Positions 24,451-33,580 are shown, counted from the stretch's first letter. The stretch: DNA of 64,000 bases from an uncultured Eubacteriales bacterium (GCA_900546875.1 URET01000003.1:1-64000), one strand, 5' to 3'. The notes: generated by a model from the letters alone, not told the origin. Numbers and translations are program-made.

Positions 24451-25179
24451 ATGATATTTTATTTTTCCGGCACCGGAAACAGCGAATGGACAGCGCAAAA
24501 AATAGCCGAGAAAACGTCGGATAAGGCATATGATATTGTAAAGCTTAAGGAGCTTCCGGAAATCGACGGGGAGCAGCAGATAGGATTCGTATTCCCCGTA
24601 TATGCATGGGGAGCTGCAGAGCCCATGACGGAATTTGCCAAAAAACTGAAAAAAACGAAAGCTTTCACTTTCGGGGTGTGCACTTACGGCGGAAATGCAG
24701 GAAAAACCATGAAAAAATTTTCTGCTGTCTATCCTCTTGACAGCGCATACGGTATCGAAATGCCCGATAATTATATATTGGGAGGAGAGCTTGAAGGACG
24801 GAATGAGGTTTTGCGGAAATTGAAAAATGCCGCTGAGGAGATCGACCGGATATCGGCAGAGGTCACGGCGCGGGAAAAGGTTTACCGTGTAAACGAAGGA
24901 AAATCAGCCGGACTGAAATCCGGACCGGTAAACTTCGGCTTCAACCGATTTGCACGATCGGCGGCGCCTTTTCATGCGGACAGGGAAAAGTGTGTCGGAT
25001 GCGGGATGTGTGCCGATCAATGTCCTTCCGGGGCGATCACCATGACGGACGGGTATCCCGGATGGAAAGGAAGGTGTTGTCAGTGTTTGCGCTGTATAAA
25101 TTGCTGTCCGCAATCAGCGGTTGAGTACGGTAAAAAAACCGCTGGCAGACAAAGATATAATATAAAAAAATATCTTTGA
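24451..25179 (+). CDS. EFR1-family flavodoxin-ferredoxin protein
   Basis: The 242-residue protein joins an N-terminal flavodoxin-like domain (IFYFSGTGNSEWTAQKIA, the FMN phosphate loop; VFPVYAWG; GVCTYGGNAG) to a C-terminal domain with two [4Fe-4S] clusters (CVGCGMCADQCPSGAI and CCQCLRCINCCPQSAV). This is the EFR1 (EF-hand-less flavodoxin/ferredoxin) architecture common in anaerobic Clostridia. It would move electrons between reduced ferredoxin-type clusters and flavin; the physiological partner is unknown. The start at 24451 follows AAGAAGAGG; an upstream GTG in frame lacks a site. It is monocistronic. Confidence 0.93.
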   Translation: MIFYFSGTGNSEWTAQKIAEKTSDKAYDIVKLKELPEIDGEQQIGFVFPVYAWGAAEPMTEFAKKLKKTKAFTFGVCTYGGNAGKTMKKFSAVYPLDSAYGIEMPDNYILGGELEGRNEVLRKLKNAAEEIDRISAEVTAREKVYRVNEGKSAGLKSGPVNFGFNRFARSAAPFHADREKCVGCGMCADQCPSGAITMTDGYPGWKGRCCQCLRCINCCPQSAVEYGKKTAGRQRYNIKKYL

Positions 25180-25513
25180 TGGCGCCGCACAGGGTCAGGA
25201 AAAGACGGACTCCTGAAACGTTTCAGAGAGGTTGCCGGAAGCCGTAAATTGATAATACAGTGAAGCTTTCAGCCGAACCGGTATCCGATGCCGGAAGCCT
25301 TAAATTGATATTGCATTGAAACTTCTGCTTTTTTATAAGAGTGTCGATATGTCTGTCGGCTTAGATTTATCAGGAGGATAGATATACATATTTCGGTGCG
25401 GCAGAAGAGCCGTAAAGTATTTTACCAGTCGTGCAGTTCGCGGGAGTTGAGGCTATCGGGCACTTTTGCAAACCTTTCGGTATAAAGTAAAAATCATCCG
25501 GATCCTGAATTAA
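25180..25513. other. Gap after EFR1 with no recognised gene
   Basis: The stretch holds a degenerate repeat pair and an isolated AGGAGG-like site near 25372 that is not followed by a usable start codon. Nothing else is supported. A strong terminator follows at 25514. Confidence 0.5.
25234..25324. repeat. Degenerate 36-bp repeat pair, 55-bp period
   Basis: TGCCGGAAGCC(G/T)TAAATTGATA begins at 25234 and 25289, with about five mismatches over 36 bases. Confidence 0.65.
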
Positions 25514-25554
25514 GGGCAAGTTAAAAGACTTGCTCTTTTTTTTTTTTTTTTTTT
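25514..25554 (+). terminator. Terminator with a 19-base T tract
   Basis: GCAAGT (25516-25521) and ACTTGC (25528-25533) pair around TAAAAG and are followed by TCT and a run of 19 T in total. A pyrimidine-only tract then continues to about 25578 (CTTCTTCTTC...). The T tract is unusually long for a terminator. The nearest upstream gene ends 330 bp before. Confidence 0.75.
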
Positions 25555-25800
25555 CTTCTTCTTCTTTCTTTCTTTTTTGCGAAAAAAAACCAGGCGCATT
25601 TTCCGGAAGGTTCAAGGACGTAAGATAACCGGGCGAGTGTGCTGCCGTATTGTTCTAATTAAGGACCGCAGACAATAAAATTATAATGATATTGTTTGTT
25701 TTACCGGCGGTAATAAGCCGTCAGAATATAAGTAAATATAAACGTCGGAATTCTGTTGTTCTCATGAGAAACATAAAAAGCATAAAACAGGGGTGTAGAT

Positions 25801-27231
25801 ATGAAACTTTGCAGATTATTGAACCGTGTCGTGGTATTTGAGATATACGGAGACGTTACGACCGAGATCAAAGGATTGAGTCACATATCCGAAGAGGTAG
25901 GGGAAGATTTTCTTTTTTTCTGTATCAAGGGGACAAAAAAAGACGGACATGAATTTGCCAAAGAAGCCGTAAAGCGCGGTGCGGCGGCGATAGTGACGGA
26001 GAAATACATATCCGGGGCAGATGCGGTGCAAGTCGTCGTAAAAAACGTACGTACGGCAATGTCGTATATCGCGCAGAATTTTTATGACAATCCTGCCGAT
26101 AAAATGAAACTGATAGCGGTTACCGGAACAAACGGAAAGACATCGGTATGTTGTCTTATAAGGGGCATATTGAATGCGGCGGGGAAGAAATGCGGAATAA
26201 TAGGTACGAACGGGATATGGGTGAGAGACGAAAGATTTGACAGTGATCTGACAACGCCGGATCCGATAATAATGAATTCCACGTTGGCGCTGATGTATAA
26301 AAAGGGTGTGGAATATGTGGTATTTGAAGCATCGGCGCATGCGATAAGTCTGAACAAACTTGAAGGCATAGTGGCAGACATAGGGGTATTCACAAACATT
26401 TCACAGGACCATCTTGATTTTTTTGAAACGATGGAACGTTATACCGAGGTAAAGATGAGTTATTTCTGCAGGAAGTATTTAAAGGCAGCCGTAGTGAACT
26501 GTGACGATCCTGTCGGAGAAAAGCTGTGCGGCAAGCCTCTGGTTCCGACGGTTTCATACGGATTTGATGAAAGTGCACACGTAAGGGCAGTGAGTCTGAC
26601 GGAGAACAAAAAGGGCGTCGGAATGGATATAGAATTTCGCGGGGAAAAAATACATATAGAGAGCAAACTGAAGGGACGATACAATATTTATAATATCATG
26701 GCGGCGGTATCGGCGAGTCTGGTATCGGGCATAAAAACAGCGGCAATAGCGCAAGGTATATCCGAGACGGATCATATCGAAGGACGAGGAATGCGATTGG
26801 AAAATGATGGTGTAAGCATAGTAGTGGATTTTGCCCATACGCCCGAAGGGATAGCGAATATATTGGACTGTTTAAGAAAAGAAACAAAGGGCAGGCTTAT
26901 CACGGTTTTCGGATGCGGCGGCGACCGTGACAGGTCAAAGCGTGCGAAAATGGGGGAAGAAGCGTCGAAACTGAGCGATCTTATAGTGCTGACGGAAGAC
27001 AATTCCCGGAGTGAAAACCGTGAAGACATAATAAGGGAAATAATACCCGGCATAAAGGTGCCGTTCAGGGTGATCGAGGACAGAAAGCAAGCCATAATAG
27101 AGGCGCTGAAATGCGCACGGGAAGGGGATACGGTAGCGGTACTCGGGAAGGGTGCGGAAAAAACGATAATAAGAAAAGACGGAGAAGAGAGGCACAGTGA
27201 TCTGCTTTTCATTAAGGAGCTTATAAAATAA
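25801..27231 (+). CDS. murE: UDP-MurNAc-L-Ala-D-Glu ligase, third amino acid (MurE)
   Basis: MurE adds the third residue of the peptidoglycan stem peptide. The 476-residue ligase has the Mur signatures: an N-terminal UDP-MurNAc domain, the ATP loop VTGTNGKTSVCCLI, a central FTNISQDHLDFF, and the C-terminal GRGMR, CGGDRDRSKR and VLGKGAEK segments. In enzymes using meso-diaminopimelate the substrate motif reads DNPR; here residues 400-403 read DNSR. The Arg that contacts the diaminopimelate carboxylate is kept but the Pro is Ser. Meso-DAP is the likely substrate, with some doubt. GGGGTG precedes the ATG. It starts the cell-wall gene run, two bp before mraY; no spoVD, mraZ, mraW or ftsL gene precedes it. 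Confidence 0.93.
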   Translation: MKLCRLLNRVVVFEIYGDVTTEIKGLSHISEEVGEDFLFFCIKGTKKDGHEFAKEAVKRGAAAIVTEKYISGADAVQVVVKNVRTAMSYIAQNFYDNPADKMKLIAVTGTNGKTSVCCLIRGILNAAGKKCGIIGTNGIWVRDERFDSDLTTPDPIIMNSTLALMYKKGVEYVVFEASAHAISLNKLEGIVADIGVFTNISQDHLDFFETMERYTEVKMSYFCRKYLKAAVVNCDDPVGEKLCGKPLVPTVSYGFDESAHVRAVSLTENKKGVGMDIEFRGEKIHIESKLKGRYNIYNIMAAVSASLVSGIKTAAIAQGISETDHIEGRGMRLENDGVSIVVDFAHTPEGIANILDCLRKETKGRLITVFGCGGDRDRSKRAKMGEEASKLSDLIVLTEDNSRSENREDIIREIIPGIKVPFRVIEDRKQAIIEALKCAREGDTVAVLGKGAEKTIIRKDGEERHSDLLFIKELIK

Positions 27232-27232
27232 A

Positions 27233-28234
27233 ATGATGCCGGAAAGACTTTTGTTCGGAGGGCTTACGGGCCTGGTCGTAACCTTTTTGCTGATGCTTTT
27301 TATCCTGCCGCTTCTGAGAAAGCTGAAGGCCGGGCAGGAGATACTTTGTTTTGTAACCTTGCATGAAGGCAAAAAAGGGACTCCGACAATGGGCGGGACA
27401 GCGATCCTCGGCGGTCTGACCGCAGCGGCATGTTTGACGGTAGCCGGAAGCAGCAGACTTGCCGGCGTAACGATGGCGATTACGCTGGCATACGGAGTAC
27501 TGGGTTTTCTTGACGATTATATAAAAGTCAAGTTTCACCGCAATCTCGGACTGACAAGCACTCAGAAGGCTGTATTTCAGTTTCTTATAGCCGTGGTGGC
27601 GGCATTCAAAGCGTATACCGACCCTGCAGTCGGCGGTATTTTGTATATACCGTTTGCAAGGCGGGAAATAGACATAGGTTTTCTGATAGTACCTCTTGTG
27701 ATAGTGGCTTTTCTCGGCTTTACCAACGGGGTCAATCTTACAGACGGCATCGACGGACTTGCTTCTTCCGTTTCTGCGGCGGTAACGGCGGCGATCGCCG
27801 TGCTCATAACCATAGACGCTTCCGCATACGACATGGCGGGCAGGTTTGAAATAGCAGAGGAAATGGGGAATCTGGCAGTTATAGCTGCCTCTGCAACGGG
27901 GTGTTTGATGTCTTTTCTGATTTTCAATGCTTACCCCGCAAAGGTGTTTATGGGGGACACCGGATCGATGGCTTTAGGCGCGCTTATAGCCTGTCTGGCG
28001 GTTTTCAGCAAAAATACCGTTGCATTAGTCATACCTTGTCTGATGTTTGTATTTTCCGCTCTGTCGGTGATGATACAGGTCGCGGTGTTCAAACTGAAAA
28101 AGAAAAGAGTTTTTCTGATGGCGCCTTTTCACCATCATTTGCAGATGAAGGGGTGGAGTGAGCCGCGCATTTGTATAGTCTATACCGCAATTACTTTGAT
28201 CGGGATATTGGTGTTGTTTCTCGGGGTGGTGTGA
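27233..28234 (+). CDS. mraY: Phospho-MurNAc-pentapeptide translocase
   Basis: MraY transfers phospho-MurNAc-pentapeptide to undecaprenyl phosphate, making lipid I on the cytoplasmic face. The 333-residue polytopic protein carries the family signatures GTPTMGG, FLDDYIKVKFHRNLGLT, NGVNLTDGIDGLA and MGDTGSMALG, with the Asp residues that bind magnesium, and the terminal MAPFHHHLQMKGW. The start lies within two bases of the murE stop; translation is probably coupled. MurF normally sits between murE and mraY, but no such gene is present here. Confidence 0.96.
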   Translation: MMPERLLFGGLTGLVVTFLLMLFILPLLRKLKAGQEILCFVTLHEGKKGTPTMGGTAILGGLTAAACLTVAGSSRLAGVTMAITLAYGVLGFLDDYIKVKFHRNLGLTSTQKAVFQFLIAVVAAFKAYTDPAVGGILYIPFARREIDIGFLIVPLVIVAFLGFTNGVNLTDGIDGLASSVSAAVTAAIAVLITIDASAYDMAGRFEIAEEMGNLAVIAASATGCLMSFLIFNAYPAKVFMGDTGSMALGALIACLAVFSKNTVALVIPCLMFVFSALSVMIQVAVFKLKKKRVFLMAPFHHHLQMKGWSEPRICIVYTAITLIGILVLFLGVV

Positions 28235-28282
28235 GTCTCGAGAAAGCGCAATGACCGAAGTTATGACCTTAAAGGAGAAAAA

Positions 28283-29584
28283 ATGAAAACTGCCGTATAC
28301 GGATGCGGGATCACTGGGGAAGCCGCTGCGAGGCTTTCAATAGAACTCGGGGATGAAACTGCCGTTTTTGACGATAATATGGCAGCTGCAGAAAAATTAT
28401 CTAAAAAGCTGGGAGTGAAAATACATAATAATATTACAGACATAGTATTATATGACAGAATAGTGGTATCACCTAAAGCTTTTTTTTCCGAAAAGTTTCG
28501 TATGCTAAGAGGCTGTCGTGAAATTATAAGTGAGATTGATTTTGCTTATGCGAATTCGCGTTGCAGGATAGCGGCAGTAACGGGAAGCAACGGGAAAACC
28601 ACGGTCACGAAGATGGTGAGAGAAATACTGACATGTGCCGGGGTGAGGGCTGTAGCAGTCGGGAATATAGGAGTGCCTTTTTCAGCCGAGTGCGGGAAAC
28701 TGGGAGAAAACGATGTGGCGGTAACGGAGCTGAGCAGTTATCAGCTTGCGGCGAGCAGGATTTTTCATGCCGAAGCGGGAGCTTTGCTGAATATAACGCC
28801 GGATCATCTTGACGTGCACCGATCGTTTGAGGATTACATGACGCAAAAGAAAAAGGTATTCATGAATATGACGCCGTCGGACAGGGCGGTTATGAACGCT
28901 CATGACGGAAGGACCGCGGTTAAAACGGTTGCGGAAAAGGTATTTTTTTCAGCATACGGAGAAAAGGCAGAAGCGGTTTTGAAAGGAGGGACGCTGTATT
29001 ATTGCGGAGAGAAGATAATAAATCGGACAGATATGAAGCTGAGCGGACTTTTCAATATGGAAAACGCACTCGCGGCGATATGTTTGTCGGCGGCTTTCGG
29101 AGTCGGAAAGGAATGCATGGCGCAAGCGCTTGCGGATTTTGTACCTGATGCTCACAGAATGGAAGTATGCGGAGAGGCGGGAGGCGTACGTTTTGTCGAC
29201 GATTCTAAAGCGACAAACCCGGCAGCTGCGCTGGCTGCCGTAGAGAATACGGGCGGCAGGCTTGCTGTAATACTCGGAGGAAGCCGGAAAAATACCGATT
29301 TTACCGAGCTGGTCCGAGGTATAAAAAGAAAAGGGGCTTACGTTTTGCTTTACGGTGAGTGTGCTTCAGAGATAGCCGAAACGGCGGAAAAGTGCGGATA
29401 CAGGGAATTTATCGAGGTCCGTGACGTAGGAGAGGGAGCGGAAAAAGGGTATGAAATATTGAAGGAAGGCGGAGGCACGGTGCTTTTGTCTCCGGCGTGT
29501 GCCAGTTTTGACATGTATGCGGATTATGGCGAGCGAGGCGAAGAATTTAAAAGAGCTGTCGAAAAACTCAGGCGGAACGGCTGA
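28283..29584 (+). CDS. murD: UDP-N-acetylmuramoylalanine-D-glutamate ligase
   Basis: MurD adds D-glutamate to UDP-MurNAc-L-alanine. The 433-residue protein shows an N-terminal Rossmann segment (VYGCGITGEAAA), the ATP loop VTGSNGKTTVTKMV, ELSSYQLAAS, NITPDHLDVHRSFEDY and the C-terminal FVDDSKATNPAAALAAVEN with the family DSKATN motif, ILGGSRKNTDF and LSPACASFDMY. AAAGGAGAAA precedes the ATG. It is 48 bp after mraY. Length and motif order are standard. Confidence 0.96.
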   Translation: MKTAVYGCGITGEAAARLSIELGDETAVFDDNMAAAEKLSKKLGVKIHNNITDIVLYDRIVVSPKAFFSEKFRMLRGCREIISEIDFAYANSRCRIAAVTGSNGKTTVTKMVREILTCAGVRAVAVGNIGVPFSAECGKLGENDVAVTELSSYQLAASRIFHAEAGALLNITPDHLDVHRSFEDYMTQKKKVFMNMTPSDRAVMNAHDGRTAVKTVAEKVFFSAYGEKAEAVLKGGTLYYCGEKIINRTDMKLSGLFNMENALAAICLSAAFGVGKECMAQALADFVPDAHRMEVCGEAGGVRFVDDSKATNPAAALAAVENTGGRLAVILGGSRKNTDFTELVRGIKRKGAYVLLYGECASEIAETAEKCGYREFIEVRDVGEGAEKGYEILKEGGGTVLLSPACASFDMYADYGERGEEFKRAVEKLRRNG

Positions 29585-29679
29585 ACCGGAATTCTGAGCC
29601 GAACAGAATAAGAAACGTCTGAGCGGGTGCGAAAGAGAAGCTTCAGGATTTCGAGAGGAGGAAGGAAGGAAAGACGTTC

Positions 29680-30798
29680 ATGATAAGACTAAACGTTCAT
29701 AAAAACAAAAGGTTGCCGGATATTGCGCTTATTGCCGTTGTGACGGTTTTAGTGAGCGCGGGGATGGTATTTATATACAGCGCAAGTATGTATTCTGCAG
29801 AAAAAACATACGGTGATGCGTTTTATCTGGTAAAAAAACAGGCTGTCGGGGCTGTATTGGGGATTGTTGCGATGTTCGCATGCTCGAGGATACCGTTAAA
29901 ATTTATCAGAAAATTTTCTTTTGTGCTGTATATAGTGTCGTTGGTTTTGCTTGCGCTGGTATTTGTGCCCGGGATCGGTATCGAAAATTACGGCGCAAAA
30001 CGATGGGTCGGGTTCGGGAGTTTTTCTTTTCAGCCTTCGGAGATAGCAAAATTCGCGTTGGTAGGTTTTTCAGCGGCTTATTTATCGCGGAAGGGATTCA
30101 CGGGGAAAAGGTTTTCGGAATATTTTCCCGTTGCGCTTGCAGGCGGAGCTGTATGTCTGCTGGTGATAATGGAGCCGAATATGTCTGTTACGGTATGCGT
30201 GGCTCTTGTGACCATGGTAATGATGTTTATCGGCGGCGCGGGGCTGAGAGGCTTTGCGGTAACTTTTGCATGCGGGGCGGCGGCTTTGCCCGTGCTCATC
30301 ATCGCGGAACCTTACAGACTCAGACGGCTTGCAGCTTTTCTAGATCCCTTTGCTTCGCCCAAGGAAGAGGGGTATCAGCTTTTGCAGTCGTTGTATGCGC
30401 TCGGCAGCGGCGGTTTTCTGGGGGTGGGACTTTTCAACAGCAGACAGAAATACAAGTTTCTGCCTTTTGCCGAAAGCGACTTCATATTTTCAATTATCGG
30501 CGAGGAGGCGGGTTTTCTGGGCGCTTTACTGATAGTGGTTCTTTTCGGGGTACTGGTATGGAGAGGTGTCGTGATTGCTGCGTCTGCGCCCACGCGGTTT
30601 ACTTCTTTGCTTGCCGGCGGGATAACGGCGGTGATAGCCGTACAGGCCCTTATCAATATAGCCGTTGTTACCGGGTCGATACCACCAACCGGCATTCCTT
30701 TGCCTTTTGTAAGTTACGGGGGGACATCGTTGGTAGCGTTCATGGGAGCCGTCGGTTTACTTCTGAATATAGCGGGCGGAGGAAGAGAGGATACATAG
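29680..30798 (+). CDS. ftsW: FtsW/SpoVE-type SEDS glycan polymerase
   Basis: The 372-residue polytopic protein belongs to the SEDS family, which polymerises lipid II into glycan strands with a class B penicillin-binding protein. Signatures are a first helix with FIYSASMY, the AKRWVGFGSFSFQPSEIAKFALV block, SPKEEGYQLLQSLYALGSGG, FAESDFIFSIIGEE with the conserved catalytic-type Asp, and GIPLPFVSYGGTSL. Its place after murD suggests FtsW, but SpoVE (sporulation) cannot be excluded by sequence alone. GGAGG precedes the ATG. No PBP gene or murG follows, unlike in most relatives. Confidence 0.9.
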   Translation: MIRLNVHKNKRLPDIALIAVVTVLVSAGMVFIYSASMYSAEKTYGDAFYLVKKQAVGAVLGIVAMFACSRIPLKFIRKFSFVLYIVSLVLLALVFVPGIGIENYGAKRWVGFGSFSFQPSEIAKFALVGFSAAYLSRKGFTGKRFSEYFPVALAGGAVCLLVIMEPNMSVTVCVALVTMVMMFIGGAGLRGFAVTFACGAAALPVLIIAEPYRLRRLAAFLDPFASPKEEGYQLLQSLYALGSGGFLGVGLFNSRQKYKFLPFAESDFIFSIIGEEAGFLGALLIVVLFGVLVWRGVVIAASAPTRFTSLLAGGITAVIAVQALINIAVVTGSIPPTGIPLPFVSYGGTSLVAFMGAVGLLLNIAGGGREDT

Positions 30799-30896
30799 AC
30801 ACTGACAGAAGCGTTAAAGATTCCTGCGGCATACCGGTTCTGACGGCAAGGAACGAAAAAAGCCTTTTCAACGTATAATAAGTCGTGGAGGGCGGT

Positions 30897-32147
30897 ATGG
30901 AAGGATTTGCGGTAAAGGGCGGAAGAAGGCTGTCCGGAGAAGTAAGTATAAACGGGGCGAAGAACTGTATACTTGTGCAGATGGCCGCGGCGGTGCTGAC
31001 CGAAGAAGAAGTCGTAATAAGGGATTGTCCCGAGATATCCGATATAGACAATATGATGAGCATATTGCGTTCGCTCGGAGCGAAGGCTTACAGAGAAGGA
31101 AGTAACGTTATAGTCAAAGCAGAAGGGATCGGAAATTTTGAAATTTCCTCTGAATGCGGCACCAAGATAAGATCGTCGGTATTTTTATTGGGGCCTTTGC
31201 TTTCACGGTTCAAGAGAGCGAGTGCCGTATTTCCCGGCGGGTGTTCCATAGGGAAAAGGCCGGTAGACTATCATACGGCAGGATTCAGAGCGCTCAAGGG
31301 CAAGGTAAGCGAAGAGGGGGGAAGGATAGTATGTCACGGAGAGGAGATGGAGGGAGGGGAGGTATGCGTATCCGGGAGCGTAGGCGCGACGGAAAACATG
31401 ATCATGGCGGCTGTGCTTCTTGAGGGAGAGACGCTCATAAACGGATGTGCGCTGGAACCCGAAATAACCGCTTTGTGCAATATGCTGAATTCCATGGGCG
31501 CCCGAATAACTCAAAGCGGCAGCAGAATAAGAGTAAAAGGAGTGAAAAAACTCGGCGGAACGGTGGTTTTACCCATTCCCGACAGGATAGTTTCGGGAAC
31601 GTATATTGCCGCCGCTGCTTTGACTGAAGGAGAATTATACATAAAAAACGCCGCTGTAAGACATCTGAGAGCGTTCATAGAGAAAACCGACGGTTACTCG
31701 TGTGACGTCAGGTATTACGGAAGCGATCTTTCGGTCAGGGGGAGAGAGAGAAAACAGGGAGTCGGACTGATACGCACGGGCGGATACCCTGCCTTTCCTA
31801 CCGATCTGCAAGCTCCGCTCTGTTCTGTTTTATGTGTGAGCCGCGGGAGAAGCGTAATAGAGGAAAATATATTTGAAACACGCTTCAAATACACGGATGA
31901 ACTGAAAAAAATGGGAGCAGATATCAGCGTAGCCGGACGAGGAGCATATATCAGAGGGGTGGATACTCTTATCGGAAGCGAAGTTTATGCGAAGGATCTG
32001 CGCGGAGGCGCAGCTCTTGTACTTGCCGCTCTGGGTGCGGAAGGAGACAGCGTGGTGTGGGGAGCAGAGCACATAGACAGAGGTTACGAACATATAGAAA
32101 GTAAACTGACCGGATTGGGAGGAATGATAGAAAGAATAAGCTGCTGA
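30897..32147 (+). CDS. murA: UDP-N-acetylglucosamine 1-carboxyvinyltransferase
   Basis: MurA transfers enolpyruvyl from PEP to UDP-GlcNAc, the committed step of peptidoglycan synthesis. The 416-residue protein contains NGAKNCIL near the N-terminus (Lys and Asn of the active site), PGGCSIGKRPVDYH with the catalytic Cys that fosfomycin alkylates, GSVGATENMIMAA, and AFPTDLQAP, and ends with a second domain of the inside-out alpha-beta barrel. The ATG at 30897 follows GGAGGGCGG; a GTG 12 bases upstream is less likely. In many Clostridia murG would stand between ftsW and murA; here murA follows ftsW directly. Confidence 0.96.
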   Translation: MEGFAVKGGRRLSGEVSINGAKNCILVQMAAAVLTEEEVVIRDCPEISDIDNMMSILRSLGAKAYREGSNVIVKAEGIGNFEISSECGTKIRSSVFLLGPLLSRFKRASAVFPGGCSIGKRPVDYHTAGFRALKGKVSEEGGRIVCHGEEMEGGEVCVSGSVGATENMIMAAVLLEGETLINGCALEPEITALCNMLNSMGARITQSGSRIRVKGVKKLGGTVVLPIPDRIVSGTYIAAAALTEGELYIKNAAVRHLRAFIEKTDGYSCDVRYYGSDLSVRGRERKQGVGLIRTGGYPAFPTDLQAPLCSVLCVSRGRSVIEENIFETRFKYTDELKKMGADISVAGRGAYIRGVDTLIGSEVYAKDLRGGAALVLAALGAEGDSVVWGAEHIDRGYEHIESKLTGLGGMIERISC

Positions 32148-32162
32148 AGGCTGCAGGCTTAC

Positions 32163-32330
32163 CCGTTATGACACAGTCACGGGGCGCCGGCAGGACAAGC
32201 ACAGATAAGGGAATGATATGATTCCCGTAATTTTCCGATGCCGGTGTAATGCTGGCAGGGTCGCACGGCTCAGACTTTTCCGTTATGACACAGTCACGGG
32301 GCGCCGGCAGGACAAGCACAGATAAGGGAA
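32163..32330. repeat. 51-bp direct repeat pair between murA and ftsQ
   Basis: CCGTTATGACACAGTCACGG starts an identical 51-bp sequence at 32163-32213 and 32280-32330 (period 117 bp). The second copy ends 78 bp before the ftsQ -35 box. Confidence 0.9.
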
Positions 32331-32408
32331 GGATGTATTATGGAAAGCGGAATTGTTCCGAGGGGAAGAGAAAGGGCGGGCGGTTAACGGATAATCGGTC
32401 ATTAAAAG

Positions 32409-32437
32409 TTGACAAGAAGCTTTTTAGGTATTATAAT
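32409..32437 (+). promoter_or_regulatory. Consensus promoter abutting the ftsQ start codon
   Basis: TTGACA (32409-32414), exactly 17 bp, TATAAT (32432-32437). The predicted start point is 6-7 bases on, at or within a base or two of the ATG at 32444, which would give a leaderless or nearly leaderless message. Confidence 0.85.
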
Positions 32438-32443
32438 CAATAC

Positions 32444-33238
32444 ATGAAAAAGAAATTGATAATAACTGCAGGGGCAATAGTTGCCGTAATCATACTTTTG
32501 ATAGTTCTTTCTTTTACGGTGTTCACACTGAAGAAAGTTGAATTTGTATTTCTCGACGAAGAGAGTCAAACCATAGATCCTCCGTCCGGGTTCAGCTATG
32601 AGGATGCGCTCGGATTGGCGTCCGAATTTATCGGGAACAACATTGTATTCGTGGACGAGGAAGCTTTTATCAGGAAGTTTACCGATAATCTTCCGGAATA
32701 CAAGTGTTTGGATATCAAGCGCAGTTTTCCCGACTCATTAGCGGTATATCTGGCAGAGAGGAAGCAGGTGTTTTATATAGCAGACAGTGAAGGTTCGGGC
32801 GGGTACATAACAGATGAAGATCTTTTCGTATTCAAAACGTTTGAAAATTCACTTCCTCGCGGGGTAAGGATACTCGGTCTGTCCGAGGACATAATGGAGA
32901 TAAAGGTAGGCGGGGAAATAGTTTTACGGGAAGATAGTGTCTGGAAAGGAGAGGTTTTGAAAGTAGTGGCGCAGACTCTGTGGCGTCTCGGGTACTCATT
33001 CGGATCGCAGGCGGATTTTCTGAACAATGCTGTCATAAAAGCGGAGAACGGCGGCGTGGCGTATACTTTGGAGCTGGAAACATCTCTCGGAGGCAGGTTC
33101 ATAATAAGTAATCCGACGAATAATCTTGAAAACAGGATAATAGCCGTTTACGGAGTGCTGATAGATTCGGGCGCGGCAAAGGATGCGGATTATATAGTGG
33201 ATGAAAGCGGACAGATCATCGATGAGGTGCCGCATTGA
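32444..33238 (+). CDS. ftsQ: Cell-division protein FtsQ/DivIB
   Basis: FtsQ (DivIB in Gram-positives) links divisome proteins on the outer side of the membrane. The 264-residue protein has a short basic N-terminus, one transmembrane helix (residues 6-28), then a POTRA-like domain (TLKKVEFVFL...) and a beta domain; the SFPDSLAVYLAERKQVFYI block is typical. A longer open frame reaches back to 32249, but that region holds a repeat copy and reads as random sequence, so the ATG at 32444 is chosen. No ribosome site precedes this ATG; instead a perfect promoter ends six bases before it. The family call rests on position in the division cluster and topology; overall similarity is weak. Confidence 0.82.
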   Translation: MKKKLIITAGAIVAVIILLIVLSFTVFTLKKVEFVFLDEESQTIDPPSGFSYEDALGLASEFIGNNIVFVDEEAFIRKFTDNLPEYKCLDIKRSFPDSLAVYLAERKQVFYIADSEGSGGYITDEDLFVFKTFENSLPRGVRILGLSEDIMEIKVGGEIVLREDSVWKGEVLKVVAQTLWRLGYSFGSQADFLNNAVIKAENGGVAYTLELETSLGGRFIISNPTNNLENRIIAVYGVLIDSGAAKDADYIVDESGQIIDEVPH

Positions 33239-33273
33239 ATTTCATCGACATATTACGAGTAAAAGAAGAAAAA

Positions 33274-33300
33274 CGGCGTTTGCGTAACGCTTGTTTTTTT
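33274..33300 (+). terminator. Probable terminator after ftsQ
   Basis: GCGTT (33276-33280) and AACGC (33286-33290) pair around TGCGT, followed by TTGTTTTTTT. The stem is short but the T-run is good. Confidence 0.55.
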
Positions 33301-33580
33301 GTATACTGTTTCTTTTTTGGCGATTTCGGGGCAGTATAAGAAGAGGAGGAGTATCGGAAAAAGCGAGTATACGGAAATACGGAACGGACGGAACGGAAAT
33401 AAAGTGAAAAGGTTCTTCTGATCCGTATCCGGGAAAGACAATCGTGGTGGATGATAAAGACCGCAAGGTGGGATAAAGGCAAGAGAAGTAAAACTATGGA
33501 GCAAAGATATTTGTTTTCGAGAGGGCTGCGGCAAGACTGTTTGAAAAAAGGATACTATTTTTTAAAGGGCGTGCGTACCC

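Noticed and set aside
32249..32443. Longer N-terminus for FtsQ
   Set aside because: The added 65 residues come from a repeat copy and the promoter, read as random sequence, and lack a ribosome site.
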